From Chloroflexota bacterium (GTDB lineage: Bacteria > Chloroflexota > UBA6077 > SHYK01): 64,000 nt of DNA. A program made the position numbers and the translations under genes. This document shows, one piece after another, positions 61,647 to 64,000 of the stretch; positions within the stretch are counted from its first letter, which is position 1; each line of letters starts with the position of its first letter. Location of the stretch: the NCBI GenBank assembly GCA_035652535.1, contig DASRDP010000058.1, forward strand, positions 62,001-126,000. Direction: 5' to 3'. The notes beneath the pieces were generated by a model. It was not told the DNA's origin. It did not search any database and was given only the letters and a program-made list of their open reading frames with translations.

Positions 61647-63866
61647 CTACCCTTGCTCGGGGGTCTGCACGATCACCTCGAGGTCGTCGGCGCCCGTCAC
61701 GTCACAGCGGACCGCGTCCCCATCGCGTCTCACGCGAATGCTGACACTTCGCGAGCCCAGGCGCATGTTCTCGAAGCGAATGGAGCCGAGCCATGGAAGG
61801 AGGCGCGGGCGGAGCGTGAGACGGCGATTCGGCAGATCGGGCTCGAGGCCGATCACGGACTGGAGCATGAGAAAGACGGCGCCCGCAGCCCACGCCTGAG
61901 GCGTGCATGAAACCGGGTACGCGGCCGGCGACGATTGATAACGCCGGTCTCGACTGAATCCGCAGAAAAGCTCGGGCATGCGGTATCCGGGAAGGCGAAA
62001 GCCCGCGTTCAGCACCTCGTCCACGACGCGCACCGCGGCCTCCGCGTGCCCGGCGCGCCGCAATCCGGCGGCGACCAGTGAGTTGTCGTGGGGCCAAATC
62101 GACCCGTTGTGGTAGCTCATGGGGTTGAACGTCGGATACTGGCTGCTGAGCGTCCGGATCCCCCATCCGCAGCGCATGTCCTCGCGCATGAGGCGTTCGG
62201 CGACGGCCGAAGCGCGCTCGCCGTCGACGAGTCCGGTCAAGAGGCAGTGGCCCGGGTTGGACGCAATGGCCGGGACTTGGCGCTTATCTCTATCGAGCGC
62301 GAGGGCGTAGAAGCGCTCCTCATCCAGCCAGAACGCGTCTTCGAACGCCCGCTTGGTCCGGCGCGCGGATGCCATGCATCGGGCAGCGCGAGCCGGTTCC
62401 CCCCAGCGGCGATACATCTCCGCCATCGCGACTTCGGCGCCGAACGCGTATCCTTGCACCTCGGCCACGGCGATCGGCGGAGACGCGAGGGTCCGGTCGG
62501 GAAACGCGATAGAGTCGAAGGAATCTTTCCAACCCTGATTGTGGATGCCGCGCGTCGAGTGCGATTCGTACTCGATCAGTCCATCGCCGTCGCGGTCCCC
62601 ATAGATGCGGAGCCACTCCAGCGCCCGCTCGAGATGCGGCCGCATCTCCTGGGCGAACGACCAGTCGTCGGTCCACTTCATCAGCTCGGCGAAGAGACAG
62701 ATAAAGAGCGGCGTCGAGTCGACACTGCCGTAGTAGGGAGTCTGGGGTACCTCGCGAAGCGCGGCCATTTCCCCGCTGCGGATTTCGTGGAGGATCTTGC
62801 CGGGCTCCTCATCCCGCCAGGGATCGAGAGTCGTACCCTGATTCGAGGCGAGGAAGCGTAGCGTTCCGTACGCGATGTCGGGGTTCAGACACAGGGTCTG
62901 CAGAGAGCAGATGCAGCTATCTCGCCCGAAGGGAACCGCGAACCAGGGAATGCCGGCGACGGGGAGCAATCCCGTTGGAAGCCGATTGATCGTGAGGCGA
63001 AGGTCATGAAGGCTCCGGCGGATTAGCACGTTGAGCAGCTCGTGGTCGGTGACGATCCGGGTCGATCGCGACTCCCAGCGCTCGTGCTCCTCCAAGATGC
63101 GGTGGAACGACGCATCGATGGACGTGATGTCTGCGGATTTCCGGGCCCCATCGCCGATCAGCGGCACGACGTCGACGGTCAACGACCAAACCTGACCCGG
63201 CTCCAGGTTCACATCGAACGCCGCTTCCGCGATGGGGGCCGCGAAGTCGATCTCGACCCGTGGATCGATGTCCTCCCCGTCGGCCGGTGTTGTCCTCTGG
63301 GGCGGGCGCCTGTCCTCGCCCTCCCGGATCTCGACCGCGCTCGGCTTCACGTCGAAGCGGATCCGTGTCGTCCGCTCGACGCCGTCGAGTCCGGTGTAGC
63401 GGAGACGGATCTCGCGCCCGCTGTGCTCCGGGGCGCCGAACGTGCCCCGCTCCGTGCGCTGAAGATAGCCGCGAACGTCGAACATGTCGCGAAAATCGGA
63501 CCCGAACGTGAGCCTGAGCCGGAGGGAGAGTTTCTGCGGGCTGTAGTTCTGCAGCCCGAATCGCTCGTGGAGCCCATCGTCGATGAACCGATTCCGGCGG
63601 ATGCTGAGAGCCCGCGCGCGCACGTGCACGTCGTCTGGCATGGTGGTCGGCAGATTCGCGAACTGGAAGTTGTTCATGAAGCTCAGCTCTCCCGCCGCGG
63701 AGAGAAGCTGCATTGGGACGTGGTCGATGGAGAACTCGTAGACGCTCAGGAAGCGGGTGTCCGCGCAATACAGCCCCTGGCCGTCGCGCGACAGCGCACG
63801 AATGTTCCCCTCCCTGTCTGTGACGGCAAAGACGTCATTCTCCTTGAGGACGAGGCGGTCGAGCAC
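61647..63866 (-). CDS. Amylo-alpha-1,6-glucosidase/glycogen-debranching-type protein
   Basis: A 739-residue protein. Residues about 1-290 form the N-terminal beta-domain found in some debranching enzymes (VLKENDVFAVTDREGNI, LYCADTRFLSVYEFSID). About 300-680 is a six-hairpin barrel with GIPWFAVPFGRDSCICSLQTL, RGIHNQGWKDSFDSI, AEVQGYAFGAEVAMAEMYRR and YHNGSIWPHDNSLVAAGL, which are the typical acidic-residue motifs of this glucosidase group. It probably acts on alpha-1,6-branched glucan or a related storage sugar such as trehalose-linked glycogen. Start is GTG 63866, 22 bases after purA, and it ends next to the MurG-like gene in a tail-to-tail arrangement. Confidence 0.87.
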   Translation of the reverse strand: MLDRLVLKENDVFAVTDREGNIRALSRDGQGLYCADTRFLSVYEFSIDHVPMQLLSAAGELSFMNNFQFANLPTTMPDDVHVRARALSIRRNRFIDDGLHERFGLQNYSPQKLSLRLRLTFGSDFRDMFDVRGYLQRTERGTFGAPEHSGREIRLRYTGLDGVERTTRIRFDVKPSAVEIREGEDRRPPQRTTPADGEDIDPRVEIDFAAPIAEAAFDVNLEPGQVWSLTVDVVPLIGDGARKSADITSIDASFHRILEEHERWESRSTRIVTDHELLNVLIRRSLHDLRLTINRLPTGLLPVAGIPWFAVPFGRDSCICSLQTLCLNPDIAYGTLRFLASNQGTTLDPWRDEEPGKILHEIRSGEMAALREVPQTPYYGSVDSTPLFICLFAELMKWTDDWSFAQEMRPHLERALEWLRIYGDRDGDGLIEYESHSTRGIHNQGWKDSFDSIAFPDRTLASPPIAVAEVQGYAFGAEVAMAEMYRRWGEPARAARCMASARRTKRAFEDAFWLDEERFYALALDRDKRQVPAIASNPGHCLLTGLVDGERASAVAERLMREDMRCGWGIRTLSSQYPTFNPMSYHNGSIWPHDNSLVAAGLRRAGHAEAAVRVVDEVLNAGFRLPGYRMPELFCGFSRDRRYQSSPAAYPVSCTPQAWAAGAVFLMLQSVIGLEPDLPNRRLTLRPRLLPWLGSIRFENMRLGSRSVSIRVRRDGDAVRCDVTGADDLEVIVQTPEQG

Positions 63867-63888
63867 AGGGAAGCTCCAGGGTGGATGC

Positions 63889-64000
63889 TCATATCGTATC
63901 CCACAGGCTACGGCGGCTTATCGTCTGGCTACGGGCAGGACCGACGCCGACGATGTCGGCCGGCGCCTCGACCATCTCCTCGATGCGTCGGACGAAGCGC
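63889..64000 (-). CDS. purA: Adenylosuccinate synthetase, C-terminal end
   Basis: Only the last 36 codons are inside the window. They read RFVRRIEEMVEAPADIVGVG then PARSQTISRRSLWDTI before TGA. RIEEMVxxPxDIVxVGPxRxQTI is the conserved PurA ending that contacts the GTP base. The start lies beyond 64000. Overlap with no other gene is seen; the glucosidase follows 22 bases later. Confidence 0.8.
   Translation of the reverse strand, partial: RFVRRIEEMVEAPADIVGVGPARSQTISRRSLWDTI

Overview
The window is a single stretch of high-GC bacterial chromosome, densely packed, with no sign of phage, insertion sequences or CRISPR arrays. The organism is most likely a member of the Chloroflexota. The best evidence is a cluster of very large multi-spanning membrane proteins that includes two Chlor_Arch_YYY (DUF2298, motif YYYFGY) domains next to an Agl23-type (TIGR03663) protein. 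This pair is characteristic of Chloroflexi and some Archaea. Codon use and GC content look uniform, and no block stands out as recently acquired.

Layout. 1-659: the 3'-truncated end of an scpA-like gene on the minus strand. 1054-1931: two tandem VOC-fold proteins. 1975-10395 (minus): a complete tryptophan operon, trpS-trpE-trpG-trpD-trpC-trpF-trpB-trpA, with mostly overlapping genes. It sits behind one sigma-70-like promoter and one T-box leader whose specifier codon is UGG (Trp). A single uncharged-tRNA(Trp) sensor would therefore control both charging and synthesis of tryptophan. 10392-12864 (minus): a MarR regulator, an MFS exporter and the RNA 2',3'-cyclic phosphodiesterase ThpR, all overlapping.

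13017-31812 (plus): about 19 kb of membrane glycosyltransferase-like genes. They are a PMT/ArnT-like protein with PA14 and NHL domains, a second PMT-like protein, a 1615-residue PMT-like/YYY fusion, a stand-alone YYY protein, another multi-spanning protein, an Agl23-like protein with a C-terminal NHL propeller, and a flippase-like LPG-synthase-TM protein. UDP-glucose 6-dehydrogenase follows. Together they look like an undescribed system that builds or transfers glycans outside the cytoplasmic membrane. This is the most interesting part of the window.

33252-40737: mutS and mutL with a ThDP-dependent enzyme between them, then a tRNA-guanine transglycosylase paralogue that has lost its base-recognition residues. 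40804-47907: tRNA-Leu(UAG), two small unknown genes, and a cytochrome c maturation set (TlpA/ResA-like thioredoxin, CopD-like protein, CcmF, CcmH, and a CcmI-like protein fused to a beta-propeller). 47993-51055 (minus): tRNA-Pro(UGG), rdgB, a divergent FtsH-like protease and a small membrane protein. 51293-54295: ddl and a class III nucleotide cyclase with an unusual N-terminus. 54312-60476 (minus): a haem operon made of a MerR-like regulator followed by hemA-hemC-hemD-hemB-hemL, apparently transcribed without a leader. 60556-61644: a MurG-like transferase. 61647-64000 (minus): a glycogen-debranching-type glucosidase behind the C-terminal end of purA.

Four clear promoter candidates (trp, tRNA-Leu, hem and the FtsH-like operon) share the pattern TTGAC(C/G), 18 bp, then a -10 box. 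Two promoters overlap the stop codon of the preceding gene. All functional statements rest on reading motifs by eye; no database search was run.
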